Source: Streptomyces sp. NBC_00285 (GTDB taxonomy: Bacteria; Actinomycetota; Actinomycetes; Streptomycetales; Streptomycetaceae). From it: a stretch of 64,000 nt of DNA. Shown piece after piece: positions 35,761 to 44,498 of this stretch. Location: NCBI RefSeq assembly GCF_036174265.1, contig NZ_CP108055.1, positions 3,596,001 to 3,660,000 on the forward strand, written 5' to 3'. Within the stretch, counting starts at the first letter, position 1, and every line of letters starts with the position of its first letter. A program made the position numbers and the translations under genes. The notes beneath the pieces were generated by a model, which was given only the letters and a program-made list of their open reading frames with translations, did no database searches and was not told where the DNA came from.

Positions 35761-37748
35761 CGCATGTCCTTCGCGGCGCGGTTCCAGGAGGCGTCGCGCA
35801 GCAGACGCAGCCCGTTGAGTCCGACGATGACGGTCGAGCCCTCGTGGCCGAGCACACCGAGCGGCAGCGGCAGGTGGCCCACCAGGTCCCAGATGACCAG
35901 GCCGGAGATGAACACTCCGGCGATCACCAGGTTCTGCACCACCAGACGCCGGGCCGCCCGCGAGAGGGCGATCAGGGTGGGGACGGTGGCGAGTTCGTCG
36001 CGGACGATGACGGCGTCGGCAGTCTCCAGGGCGAGGTCGGAGCCGGCGCGGCCCAGGGCGATGCCGGTGTGGGCGGCAGCCAGGGCGGGCGCGTCGTTGA
36101 CGCCGTCGCCGATGACCAGCACCTTGCGCCCTCGGGCCTCCAGGCGCCGTACGGCTTCGACCTTGTCCTCGGGCAGCAGGCCGGCGTGGACCTCGTCGCC
36201 GGTAATGCCGACCTCGGCGGCCAGGCGGGCGGAGGCGCGCGGGTTGTCGCCCGTCACCAGCATGGGCGTGCTGCCGGTCAGCGTGGTCAGGGCGGCGACG
36301 GTCGCGGCGGCGTCGGGGCGCAGCCGGTCAGCGATGCCCAGCACGCCGACCGGGGCGCCGTCGCTCAGGACCAGGACGGCCGTGCGACCGCCGTCCTCTA
36401 GGTCGGCCGCGACCTCGGCGGCTCGGGCCGCGCCGGTGTGGTCGTTGCCGTCGAGGAGGCGGGCGGGTGCGCCGACCGCAACCATGTGACCGTTGACGGC
36501 AGCAGTGACCCCGACGCCGGGAGTGGAGGTGAAGTCCCGCATGCTGGCGATGGCCAGGTCGCGGGTGCGGGCGGCGTCGACGACGGCGCGGGCCAGGGGA
36601 TGTTCGCTGGGGTGCTCGGCGGCGGCCGCCAGCGCCAGCAGGGCGTCCTCGGTCAGTCCGGAGCCGTCCAGGGGGCGGATGTCGGTGACGCGGGGGGTGC
36701 CCTCGGTCAGGGTGCCGGTCTTGTCCAGGGCGACCGCGTTGACCTGCCCGAGGCGTTCCATGACCACGGCGGACTTCACCAGGACGCCATGGCGTCCGGC
36801 GTTGGCGATCGCCGACAGCAGCGGCGGCATCGTCGCCAGGACCACGGCGCACGGCGACGCCACGATCATGAAGGTCATCGCCCGCAGCAGCGCGCCGGTC
36901 AGGTCCGCGCCGAAAGCGAGGGGGATCAGGAAGACCGCCAGGGTCGCGAAGACCATGCCCAGGCTGTAGTGCTGCTCGACCTTCTCGATGAACAGCTGGG
37001 TGGGCGCCTTGGTCTCGGATGCCTCCTCGACCATGGCCACGATCCGGGCGATCACCGAGTCCGAGGCGTCCCGCTCGACCTTCACCCGCAACGCGCCGGT
37101 GCCGTTGAGGGTGCCGGCGAAGACCTCGTCCCCGGTCTCCTTCGCGACCGGCAGCGGCTCGCCGGTGATGGTGGCCTGGTCCACCTCGCTGGCCCCGGCA
37201 AGGACGCGGCCGTCCGCGCCGACCCGCTCACCAGGGCGGACCAGGATGGTGTCCCCGACCACCAGGTCCTCGGTCGGGATCGTCGCCTCGCTCCCGTCGT
37301 CGGCCAGGCGGGTGGCGACGGTCGGTGCGAGATCGAGCAGACCGCGCACCGCGTCCTGGGTACGGGCGGTGGCCAGAGCCTCCAGCGCGCCGGAAGTCGC
37401 GAAGATGACGATCAGCAGCGCGCCGTCCATCACCTGCCCGATCGAGGCCGCGCCGATCGCGGCCACGATCATCAGCAGGTCCACATCCAGGGTCTTCTCC
37501 CGCAGCGCCACCAGCCCGGCCCAGGCCGGTTCCCACCCGCCGGTGACATAGGCGGCGGCGTACAGCGGGCCCCACGCCCAGGCGGGCATGCCGGTCAACT
37601 GGAGCGGCAGCGCAATCAGGAACAGCACCAGTGCCGCGGCGGCCCAGCGCGCCTCGGCCAGGGCGAACACCCGGGTACGCCGCTTCGGCGCCGTACGCGA
37701 AGGGGCCGGAGCTGCCCGTCCGGGCCGCTGGAGCAGGTCAGAAGGCAT
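35757..37748 (-). CDS. P1B-type heavy-metal ATPase, SPC motif (Zn/Cd/Co-like)
   Basis: A 663-aa protein. No N-terminal HMA domain; six or more helices; SPC in IVASPCAVVLA (298-300); actuator TGEPLPV (195-201); DKTGTLTEG (342-350); SEHPLA nucleotide-binding HP; GDGVNDAPAL. SPC rather than CPC suggests Co/Zn/Cd-type specificity. The ArsR gene is divergent, with a dyad operator between, so it is probably zinc/cadmium-induced. Confidence 0.88.
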   Translation of the reverse strand: MPSDLLQRPGRAAPAPSRTAPKRRTRVFALAEARWAAAALVLFLIALPLQLTGMPAWAWGPLYAAAYVTGGWEPAWAGLVALREKTLDVDLLMIVAAIGAASIGQVMDGALLIVIFATSGALEALATARTQDAVRGLLDLAPTVATRLADDGSEATIPTEDLVVGDTILVRPGERVGADGRVLAGASEVDQATITGEPLPVAKETGDEVFAGTLNGTGALRVKVERDASDSVIARIVAMVEEASETKAPTQLFIEKVEQHYSLGMVFATLAVFLIPLAFGADLTGALLRAMTFMIVASPCAVVLATMPPLLSAIANAGRHGVLVKSAVVMERLGQVNAVALDKTGTLTEGTPRVTDIRPLDGSGLTEDALLALAAAAEHPSEHPLARAVVDAARTRDLAIASMRDFTSTPGVGVTAAVNGHMVAVGAPARLLDGNDHTGAARAAEVAADLEDGGRTAVLVLSDGAPVGVLGIADRLRPDAAATVAALTTLTGSTPMLVTGDNPRASARLAAEVGITGDEVHAGLLPEDKVEAVRRLEARGRKVLVIGDGVNDAPALAAAHTGIALGRAGSDLALETADAVIVRDELATVPTLIALSRAARRLVVQNLVIAGVFISGLVIWDLVGHLPLPLGVLGHEGSTVIVGLNGLRLLRDASWNRAAKDMR

Positions 37749-37800
37749 GACAAAACAACCCTTCAGGGCGGAAGCGAGGCGACACATCCACCGTACAGGA

Positions 37801-37824
37801 ACATCTGAACAGGTCTTCACATGT
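37801..37824. promoter_or_regulatory. ArsR/SmtB-type 12-12 imperfect palindrome
   Basis: Bases 37801-37812 pair with 37813-37824 at 9 of 12 positions; the core is TGAACA-GG-TCTTCA. The site lies between the divergent ATPase (37748) and ArsR (37844) starts, as ArsR/SmtB operators do. Confidence 0.7.
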
Positions 37825-37843
37825 GACCGGTAGGATGGGCGCC

Positions 37844-38233
37844 ATGGGTCACGGAGCCGACGACAAGAACCACGCCACACCCCGCGAGCGCCTGGATGCG
37901 GCGGGGGCCACTGACGTCGCCTCCACCCTCCAGGCTCTGGCGACCCCTTCGCGGCTATACATCCTGGCCCGCCTCCAGGAAGGACCCTGCGCGGTCGGCG
38001 ACCTCGCCGAGGCCGTGGGCATGGAAGCCTCCGCCTGCTCCCACCAGCTCCGCCTGCTGCGCAACCTCGGGCTCGTCACCGGAGAACGCCGTGGCCGCTC
38101 CATCGTCTACGCCCTCTACGACAACCACGTTGCCGAGCTTTTGGAACAGGCCCTGTTCCACGTCGAGCACCTGCGGCTCGGCCTGCGTGACGCCCCCGCC
38201 GCCGAAGCGGGCCCGGCCACAGTCCGGCGGTAG
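37844..38233 (+). CDS. ArsR/SmtB-family metal-sensing repressor
   Basis: A 129-aa protein with a winged helix: TLQALATPSRLYILARLQEG, EASACSHQLRLLRNLGLV (recognition), GERRGRSIVYALYDNHV. The alpha5 motif DNHVAELLEQALFHVEHLRL carries the D-x-H...H-x2-H zinc ligands of SmtB/ZiaR/CzrA types. Divergent from the SPC ATPase. Starts 37835 and 37823 are alternatives; 37844 has AGGATGG at a proper distance. Confidence 0.9.
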   Translation: MGHGADDKNHATPRERLDAAGATDVASTLQALATPSRLYILARLQEGPCAVGDLAEAVGMEASACSHQLRLLRNLGLVTGERRGRSIVYALYDNHVAELLEQALFHVEHLRLGLRDAPAAEAGPATVRR

Positions 38234-38379
38234 GCAGGCACGTCGGCGGCTCGCGCAAATGGCCATCCGTGAAAGTTCTGCGAGTGCCCCCGGAGTGATC
38301 ACGTTTCCGCAGGTCACCGTTCGTAAAAGTCCTCTCGAAACCCGCATGTTGTGCGAGGCACTTCCGAGAGACTTCCCGC

Positions 38380-38589
38380 ATAGATCTCACGCCCGATCAG
38401 GCCGCACTTGCGGTAGAGCGTCACGACTGCACGAAATGTGGCGCACCCGTCGGCAGCGCCCGCCGCACCCGGGGCGGAAAGACCGCCGCGAAGTACCACA
38501 CCCCCCGCCTCGTCCTCGTCCCCGCGCTCCGCGAGGAACCGGAGATCCCCGTCCCTGCCGACCGGCTCCCCGGCCGCGCGTGGAGGTAA
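38380..38589 (+). pseudogene. Zinc-finger-like protein with lost start (ATA), plasmid/IME type
   Basis: The frame reads IDLTPDQAALAVERHDCTKC, then RTRGGKTAAKYHT...REEPEIPVPADRLPGRAWR to TAA 38589. Similar small proteins precede serine recombinases in Streptomyces. Position 1 is ATA and the CxC pair after GS is changed (SARR), so it looks degenerate. It lies 18 bases before the recombinase remnant. Confidence 0.4.
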
Positions 38590-38607
38590 GGACCGGCGCT
38601 CGCGATC

Positions 38608-39398
38608 GTGCCCGCGCCCAGCACCGAGCGGCCAATCCGGATCGGGTACGCGAGGACGTCAACCGCTCGCCAGGAACTGGCGAGCCAACTCGAAGCCCTC
38701 CACCGTGCGGAGTGCCACCAGGTCTTCAAGGAGCAGATCAGCACCCGTGTCAAGGTCCGGCCCGAGCTGGAGAAGGCGCTCGCCCTGGCCCACCAGTTCA
38801 AGGAGGCCGCGCCCGAGACGCCGGTCATCTTCACCGTGCACGAGCTGAAGCGTCTCGCGAGGAACGCGGCCGAGCTGACGACGCTGTCCGCCGAGCTCCA
38901 GGCCGGCGGCATCCAGCTCGAACTCCTCACCGGGCCGCTCACCGGGTTTTACGACCCCAACGGCATGGGTGCCATGTTCTTCGCCGTCCTCGCCGTGGCC
39001 GGGCAGATCGAACGCAACTACATCCGGGAGAAGACCCTCGAAGGCCAGGTCATCGCCGCATCCAAAGGCAACCACGGCGGACGCCCGAAGGTCATCGACG
39101 ACGACATGCTGACCTTCGCCCTCGCGCTGAGGACAAGGGCGTCCCCGTCCCCGAGATCGCCAAGAAGCTCACCATCAAGGTCGGGAAGAACGCGGGCACG
39201 TCCCCCTCAGCCGCCTCGCTCTACCGGGCGCTCGCGGAAGCCGAGACCGCAGCAGTGGACGACGGCCCGCCGCCGCGACCCAAGCCGGTCCGCATCCGCC
39301 GGGCCTGGGAACCGCTCATGGCCGAAGAAGCCGATCTCCGCCAGCGACTCCAGACCCAGCCCCACCCGAACGCGGAGACCGCCACTCAGGGACCATGA
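38608..39398 (+). pseudogene. Serine recombinase/resolvase with frameshift
   Basis: The first part, RIGYARTSTARQELASQLEA to NYIREKTLEGQVIAASKGNH, is the N-terminal catalytic domain of a serine resolvase (catalytic Ser in YARTST; AVAGQIERNYIREKT). Near 39127 one base is missing: the helix-turn-helix continues in another frame as KGVPVPEIAKKLTIKVGKNA to TGA 39398. It was a resolvase or a small integrase of an integrating element. Start GTG 38608. Confidence 0.75.
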
Positions 39399-39436
39399 TC
39401 GTTCTCAGCGCCAACCGCTGCACCAGTCCAACCCCG

Positions 39437-39659
39437 GTACTCGGCGACATGAACGAAGTCGATGAGGGTGTGGATCGCGGCGTCTGGCTTCGGCTTCGAT
39501 GAGGTCGAGTTGGCGGCGGGCGCCGTCGACGAGGACGAGCCAGGACCGCAGGTGGCCGGGATCCCGGTCGTCTGCCTGCCCGAAGCCTTCGGCGATCACG
39601 TCGTCCGGGTCGCGGATCAGCGAGGCGGTGCCGCACCCAATCCGGGTGGGCGTCCCCAT
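39437..39659 (-). pseudogene. ISKra4-like transposase remnant
   Basis: The minus strand reads GHLRSWLVLVDGARRQLDLI and then, after a frameshift near 39490, AIHTLIDFVHVAEY, the pattern of ISKra4-family transposases (IDFVHVxEY). Ends are missing on both sides. The rest of 39399-39931 shows nothing recognisable. With the broken resolvase beside it, the stretch is a mobile-element graveyard. Confidence 0.5.
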
Positions 39660-39931
39660 CGTGGCTGCTGCGCCCGTGGCACTTCTCGGTACTCGGCTGT
39701 CCGGACCGCGGTGGACGTTGTACGGGCCCTGCGGCGGGTACACGTGCTGCAGGCTCGGTGGGGTCTGGCCCGCGGCAGCTCGTCGCCGACATGCCAAGGC
39801 AGAGAAGGATCTGAGCCGGCCATGGGCGTCACCCGACGCATCGCGGCACTTCCGGGAATCCGCGCAGCCCGTGGCGGGGTGTGCCCGATGCTCCGCACGT
39901 TGTTGCTCGGCGGGTCTTGGTCCTGGGGTAC

Positions 39932-40171
39932 TCAGTGCTGGCCGCCTCCGCCCATACCCCGCATCATGAAGGCCATCATGGCGGTGCAGGCGATCGCGAC
40001 GAACACGAAGCCGATGCCGACGACCCCGGTGGCGACCAGGGCGATGGCCAGGACCAGCATCGGGGCGCACATGGCGTACATCATCCAGCTGTGGCCACCC
40101 TTGTGGGCGCCACCGGTGGCGGGGGCCTTGGTCAGGTCGGGGGTATGGCGCGTCGGGTCGTGGATGGTCAT
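39932..40171 (-). CDS. Small membrane protein, 79 aa, Met-rich end
   Basis: ATG 40171 has GAGGAG upstream. A soluble N-terminus is followed by two helices (APMLVLAIALVATGVVGIGF and VAIACTAMMAFMM) and a RGMGGGGQH end. Met/His/Cys-rich small membrane proteins like this recur in copper loci. 89 bases after the SHOCT gene, same strand. Family not recognised. Confidence 0.6.
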   Translation of the reverse strand: MTIHDPTRHTPDLTKAPATGGAHKGGHSWMMYAMCAPMLVLAIALVATGVVGIGFVFVAIACTAMMAFMMRGMGGGGQH

Positions 40172-40260
40172 CGGGGACTCCTCGGTGAGGGCGGGTGCGT
40201 GGTCGAAGTGCTGGTTGAGCGGGCGGTGGCCGTGCGCGACGGTGTTCGGCCGCGGGGATG

Positions 40261-40554
40261 TCATCCGCGTTTGGCAAGTGGCGGCCTTGGCCCGGTGGAT
40301 TGCAGCGTCGTCAGTCGCTGCTGGTACTCCTGCGTGTCGATGTCGCCTCGGGCGAAGCGCTCGGCGAGGAGTTTCTCGGGTGACGGCGGCGGCGTGGTCG
40401 TGTGGTGGTGGGTGTGGTGTGGGCCTGTTGTTCGCCCCAAGGAGCGGAAGAGCAGGACGCCGACGCCGACGATCAGTGCCCAGAACAGGACCATGCCTGT
40501 CGACATAGCGATCCAGCCCCAAGTGCTCGTGCCATGGTCGGACCAGATCATCAT
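40261..40554 (-). CDS. SHOCT-domain membrane protein, 97 aa
   Basis: One helix (MVLFWALIVGVGVLLF), a His-rich stretch (HHTHHHTTT) and a C-terminal SHOCT domain (LLAERFARGDIDTQEYQQRL). Such proteins are frequent in metal and envelope-stress islands; the His patch may bind metal. Between the EamA gene and the small Met-rich protein. Confidence 0.75.
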   Translation of the reverse strand: MMIWSDHGTSTWGWIAMSTGMVLFWALIVGVGVLLFRSLGRTTGPHHTHHHTTTPPPSPEKLLAERFARGDIDTQEYQQRLTTLQSTGPRPPLAKRG

Positions 40555-40683
40555 CGTTTCCGCTCCTCTGGTTTCGGGGGCCCGAGCCTGTTGCCCGTGC
40601 GCTTCCTTTCACTCCCAACAATCGCCCTGTCGCAGTGGCGGGCACAGGGTCCGATCGGCCCCTGGGCGGAGTCGGATAGGCCC

Positions 40684-41661
40684 CTATTCGCGCGACGGTG
40701 AGTCCGGAATTGCTTGCCGGCGGGGTGGTATCGGATCGGGGACGTGCAGGTGCCCGGGCCCCAGGCCTGTCGCGCGATGCTGCCCCAGCGCCATGCGCAT
40801 GCTGATCAGGACGAGGACGACCCCCGCTGCGGTCCAGACATTGGGGCGTTCGCCCAGGATGGCGAACCCGATGAGCAGGCCGAAGACGGGGACGAGGAAC
40901 ATCCAGGGGGTCAGCGAGGACAGTGGGCACCGCGTGGTCTCCACGAACCAGGCCAGGGTCGTCGCCGCGGTGGCGACCAGGCCAAGGAAGGCCAGGACAG
41001 CGAGGAAGCGCGGGGTCCAGACGATGTGCGGGGCGCCTTCCACAACCGCTGCGGCACCGACCAGGGCGGCACCGCCGATCAGGAGGTGGGCCGCACTGGC
41101 CACCACGATGTCGATACCGCCCAGGCGGCGCACCATCAACGTCCCGGCGGTGACGGCGGCTGCCGCAGCCAGGGACAACAGTGCGCCCGAGCCGCCGCCC
41201 CCTGGCAGTGCGACGACCAGCAGCCCGGCGAATCCGACTGCCAATGCGACGGCGGCGCGCGCCGGTACCCGCTCACCGTAGAACCACCAGGCGGGCAGCA
41301 GGATCAGCAGCGGCTGGGCGTTCGCGAGCACCGCGGCGGTGCCGGTGGCCAGCCCGGCGATGCCGGCGAACATGACCACGAACGCGAGGCTGACGTTGAC
41401 CAGCCCCAGCAGCGTGATCCTGCCCCAGCCGCCGACGGCCCGCGGCAGTGGCCGGTGCTGTACGGCAGCGACCACCGCCAGGGCGGTGCCGCCGACAAGT
41501 GCGCGCAGAGCGGCGAACCACAGCAGTGGCGCGTCCCGCAGTCCCCAGCGGACTCCGAGGAAGCAGGTCCCCAGGACGGCGGTGATCCACAGCATCCGTA
41601 ACGGGGCCGGTCGGCGTGTCAGCGTCGCCGGATGGGGCCCCGCACGGGTGTCGGGGGGCAT
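40684..41661 (-). CDS. EamA/DMT-family transporter
   Basis: A 325-aa protein with ten predicted helices and two EamA repeats (about 20-150 and 165-295): WFAALRALVGGTALA and TPWMFLVPVFGLLIGF. Substrate unknown (metabolite or drug export). One base separates its start from the upstream ATPase stop, so they are co-transcribed. Confidence 0.85.
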   Translation of the reverse strand: MPPDTRAGPHPATLTRRPAPLRMLWITAVLGTCFLGVRWGLRDAPLLWFAALRALVGGTALAVVAAVQHRPLPRAVGGWGRITLLGLVNVSLAFVVMFAGIAGLATGTAAVLANAQPLLILLPAWWFYGERVPARAAVALAVGFAGLLVVALPGGGGSGALLSLAAAAAVTAGTLMVRRLGGIDIVVASAAHLLIGGAALVGAAAVVEGAPHIVWTPRFLAVLAFLGLVATAATTLAWFVETTRCPLSSLTPWMFLVPVFGLLIGFAILGERPNVWTAAGVVLVLISMRMALGQHRATGLGPGHLHVPDPIPPRRQAIPDSPSRE

Positions 41662-41662
41662 C

Positions 41663-44122
41663 TCAGCCGCCCTGGGTGCTCGCGGGTTCCTCGGCCCGCG
41701 AACGCCCTTGCGGGGCCACCGCTGCGGGCCTGGGCAGTTTGAGTCCCTTGAGGGTCCGTGCGTTGACCGCCACCAGGAGACTCGACCCGGCCATGGTGAT
41801 AGCCGCGAGCTCCGGACGCAGGGCCAGGCCGAAGGCGGGCTGGAAGACTCCGGCCGCGATCGGCAGTGCGATCGTGTTGTAGCCGATCGCCCAGCCGAGG
41901 TTCTGCTTCATCTTGCGTACCGTTCCCCGGCCGATCCGCAGTGCCACCGCAACGTCCAGGGGGTCCGAGCGCATCAGCACGACATCCGCGGTCTCCACGG
42001 CCACGTCGGTGCCCGCGCCGATCGCGATCCCCAGGTCGGCCTGGGCCAGCGCCGGGGCGTCGTTCACGCCGTCGCCGACCATTGCGACGCGGTGCCCGGC
42101 CGCCATCAGTTCCGCGACCTTGGCCGCCTTGTCCCCGGGCAGGACGTCGGCGATGACCGTGGTGATGCCCACTTGGGCGGCGATACGCGCCGCGGTGGCA
42201 GCGTTGTCGCCGGTGAGCATGACCACCTGGACCCCCAGCGCGTGCAGTTCGGCGACCGCCGACGCGGAGGTGGGGCGGACCGTGTCCGCGATGCCGACCA
42301 CCAGGACGGCCCGTCCGTCGACGGCAGCCAGCACGGCCGTGCGTCCACCGGCGGAGATCGCCGCCTGCTTCGCCCTCAGTGCCCCCAGGTCGACAGCCTC
42401 GGCGGCCATCAGCCGGGTATTGCCCACGACGACGCGGTGACCGTCCACGCTTGCGACCGCCCCCTGCCCCGGTACGTTCACGAACCCCGAAGCGGTCAGG
42501 CGCGGCACTGCGGCAGCGCCCGCGCGCAGGACGACCGCCTTAGCCAGGGGGTGCTCGGACTCCCGCTCGACGGCGGCGGCAAGAGCCAGGGCGTAGTCCT
42601 CGGGCAGCCCGTCGGCGATCAGGTCTGTCACCTGCGGTGCGCCCAGTGTCAGCGTGCCGGTCTTGTCCATGACCACCACGTCGATCTTCTTCGATGCCTC
42701 GATCGCGGTGGCGTTCTTGAACAGCACCCCGCGGCCGGCGCCCAGCCCCGTCCCCACCATGATCGCGGTCGGGGTGGCCAGGCCCAGCGCGTCCGGACAG
42801 GTCACCACCACGACGGTGATCGCGAACAGCAGGGCTTCCCCGGCCGGGCGTCCGGCCAGCAGCCAGACCAGGAACGTTCCCACGCCGCCGACCAGAGCCG
42901 CCAGCACCAGCCAGAATGCCGCCCGGTCCGCGAGCCGCTGCCCCGGCGCCTTCGAGTTCTGCGCCTCCTGGACCAGCTTGACGATCTGCGCCAGGGCGCT
43001 GTCCGCGCCGACCTTCGTGGTCCGCACCCGCAGGGTGCCCGAGGTGTTGATGGTGGCCCCGATGACCTCGTCGCCCGGGCTCTTGTGCACCGGCAGGCTC
43101 TCACCGGTCACCGTCGACTCGTCGACGTCACTCTCGCCGGCCTCGACCACCCCGTCGCTGGCGACCTTCGCTCCTGGGCGCACGAGGAGGAGGTCGCCCA
43201 CGACCACCTGGTCGGTGGGGATCTCCACCGGCTCACCGCCGCGCAACACCAACGCCACCGGTGGTGCCAGTTTCAGCAGCGCCCGCACCGCCTCGTTGGC
43301 CCCGCCCCGGGCGCGCATCTCGAAGTAGTGGCCCAGCAGGACGAAAGCGGTCAGGATCGTCGCCGCCTCGTAGAACACGTCGCCGCCGCCGGTCACCGTC
43401 ACCGCGACCGAGTACACCCAGCCCGCACCGACCGCCACCGCGACCAGCACCATCATGTCCAGCGTCCTGGCTCGCAGCGCCCGCCACGCCCCGGCGAAGA
43501 ACACCTGCGTCGAGTAGAGGACCACCGGCAGGCTCAGGACCAGCTGAAACACGTCGTCGCGCAACCCGAACGGCGCCGCAACCGTGAACCCCAGCACATC
43601 GCGGCCGATCCGGGACCACAACGTGATCACGACCCCGAAGACCACCGCCACCAGGAACCGGTCGCGCATGTCGCGGACCATCGACGCCATCGACATCTCG
43701 CCGTGCCCGCCGTGGCCCATCACCTCGGCCGGGCTGCCCATCCGGTCCGCGGCCGACGATGGTCCCATGTGCATGTCGTGTGCAGGGGAGGGCGGATCAA
43801 CCTGGTGCTCAGGGATCGGGGCGGATACGCCATCGGAGAGGCCGGTGCCGGGTCCCGGCGGTGGGCATACGTGATCGGGGACCGACTCTCCCCGGCAGTG
43901 GTAGCCGCAGTCCCTGACCCAGCCCGCAAGTTCCTCAAGCGTGGTGCGCGCCGGATCGAAGGTGACGGTCGCCGTCTGGGCCACCGGGTTCGCCGCCACC
44001 GCCAGGACACCGGGCCGGCGGCCCAGCACTGCCTCCACCGCGCTCTTCTCTGACGCCCAGTGCAATCCGTCGACTTCCAGCACCACGCGGCTCTCGGTGG
44101 GCGCGGCATGAGCGACTGCCAT
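41663..44122 (-). CDS. P1B-type metal ATPase with CPD motif
   Basis: An 819-aa protein. An HMA-like domain lacks its CxxC: the loop reads DGLHWASEKSAVEAVLGRRP (18-37). A His/Met-rich linker (115-147) follows, then the ATPase: TGESLPVH, transmembrane CPD in VVTCPDALGLATP (442-444), DKTGTLTLG (486-494), GDGVNDAPAL. Copper pumps usually have CPC or CPH here. ATG 44122 was chosen for AAGGAG spacing. It is clearly a metal pump but of uncertain specificity. Confidence 0.9.
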   Translation of the reverse strand: MAVAHAAPTESRVVLEVDGLHWASEKSAVEAVLGRRPGVLAVAANPVAQTATVTFDPARTTLEELAGWVRDCGYHCRGESVPDHVCPPPGPGTGLSDGVSAPIPEHQVDPPSPAHDMHMGPSSAADRMGSPAEVMGHGGHGEMSMASMVRDMRDRFLVAVVFGVVITLWSRIGRDVLGFTVAAPFGLRDDVFQLVLSLPVVLYSTQVFFAGAWRALRARTLDMMVLVAVAVGAGWVYSVAVTVTGGGDVFYEAATILTAFVLLGHYFEMRARGGANEAVRALLKLAPPVALVLRGGEPVEIPTDQVVVGDLLLVRPGAKVASDGVVEAGESDVDESTVTGESLPVHKSPGDEVIGATINTSGTLRVRTTKVGADSALAQIVKLVQEAQNSKAPGQRLADRAAFWLVLAALVGGVGTFLVWLLAGRPAGEALLFAITVVVVTCPDALGLATPTAIMVGTGLGAGRGVLFKNATAIEASKKIDVVVMDKTGTLTLGAPQVTDLIADGLPEDYALALAAAVERESEHPLAKAVVLRAGAAAVPRLTASGFVNVPGQGAVASVDGHRVVVGNTRLMAAEAVDLGALRAKQAAISAGGRTAVLAAVDGRAVLVVGIADTVRPTSASAVAELHALGVQVVMLTGDNAATAARIAAQVGITTVIADVLPGDKAAKVAELMAAGHRVAMVGDGVNDAPALAQADLGIAIGAGTDVAVETADVVLMRSDPLDVAVALRIGRGTVRKMKQNLGWAIGYNTIALPIAAGVFQPAFGLALRPELAAITMAGSSLLVAVNARTLKGLKLPRPAAVAPQGRSRAEEPASTQGG

Positions 44123-44335
44123 GATCGTCATCTCCTTGGCTGCTCTGAGGACGTTCGCGCCCGGCACGGGGCGGCTCTTCGAGCAGCAGGCAGGAGGGCC
44201 AGGCAGCCACGCCTGGATACCGAAGCCGCCGCCCCTGGGCCGTGTCACATCAGTGTGCGCCGGCCGCGCGCGAAGGACAGGGGGCGAACGGGTCCCACTG
44301 CCTGGGCCGTTCGGCTACTGGCGCGTCCGCGCGAA

Positions 44336-44470
44336 TCAGGAATGGGCGACGGCTACGGTGGTGCAGCGGTTCAGGTGCTCGGCGATACCTGCCTCAAAAC
44401 GGCGATGGGTGCGGATCCTCTGGGGGGACTCCGTTGCGGCGGCTGCAGGCGTGGACAACTCCCCGCACAC
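44336..44470 (-). CDS. Possible 44-aa protein, unknown
   Basis: A leftward frame from GTG 44470 encodes CGELSTPAAAATESPQ, then RTHRRFEAGIAEHLNRCTTV and ends AVAHS. The C-terminal half looks like protein sequence but no ribosome site is visible. Nothing else is recognised in the 376-base gap 44123-44498. Confidence 0.25.
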   Translation of the reverse strand: MCGELSTPAAAATESPQRIRTHRRFEAGIAEHLNRCTTVAVAHS

Positions 44471-44498
44471 ACGGCGGAGAGGCGGACGTGCACGACGG

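Noticed and set aside
36438..37808. 456-aa rightward open frame
   Set aside because: Antisense to the SPC ATPase; no recognised motifs.
39462..40508. 348-aa rightward open frame
   Set aside because: Antisense to two small membrane proteins with good ribosome sites; it crosses the ISKra4-like remnant.
41339..44053. 904-aa rightward open frame
   Set aside because: It runs antisense to the P1B ATPase, whose motifs are complete. Long stop-free antisense frames are common in this GC-rich DNA.
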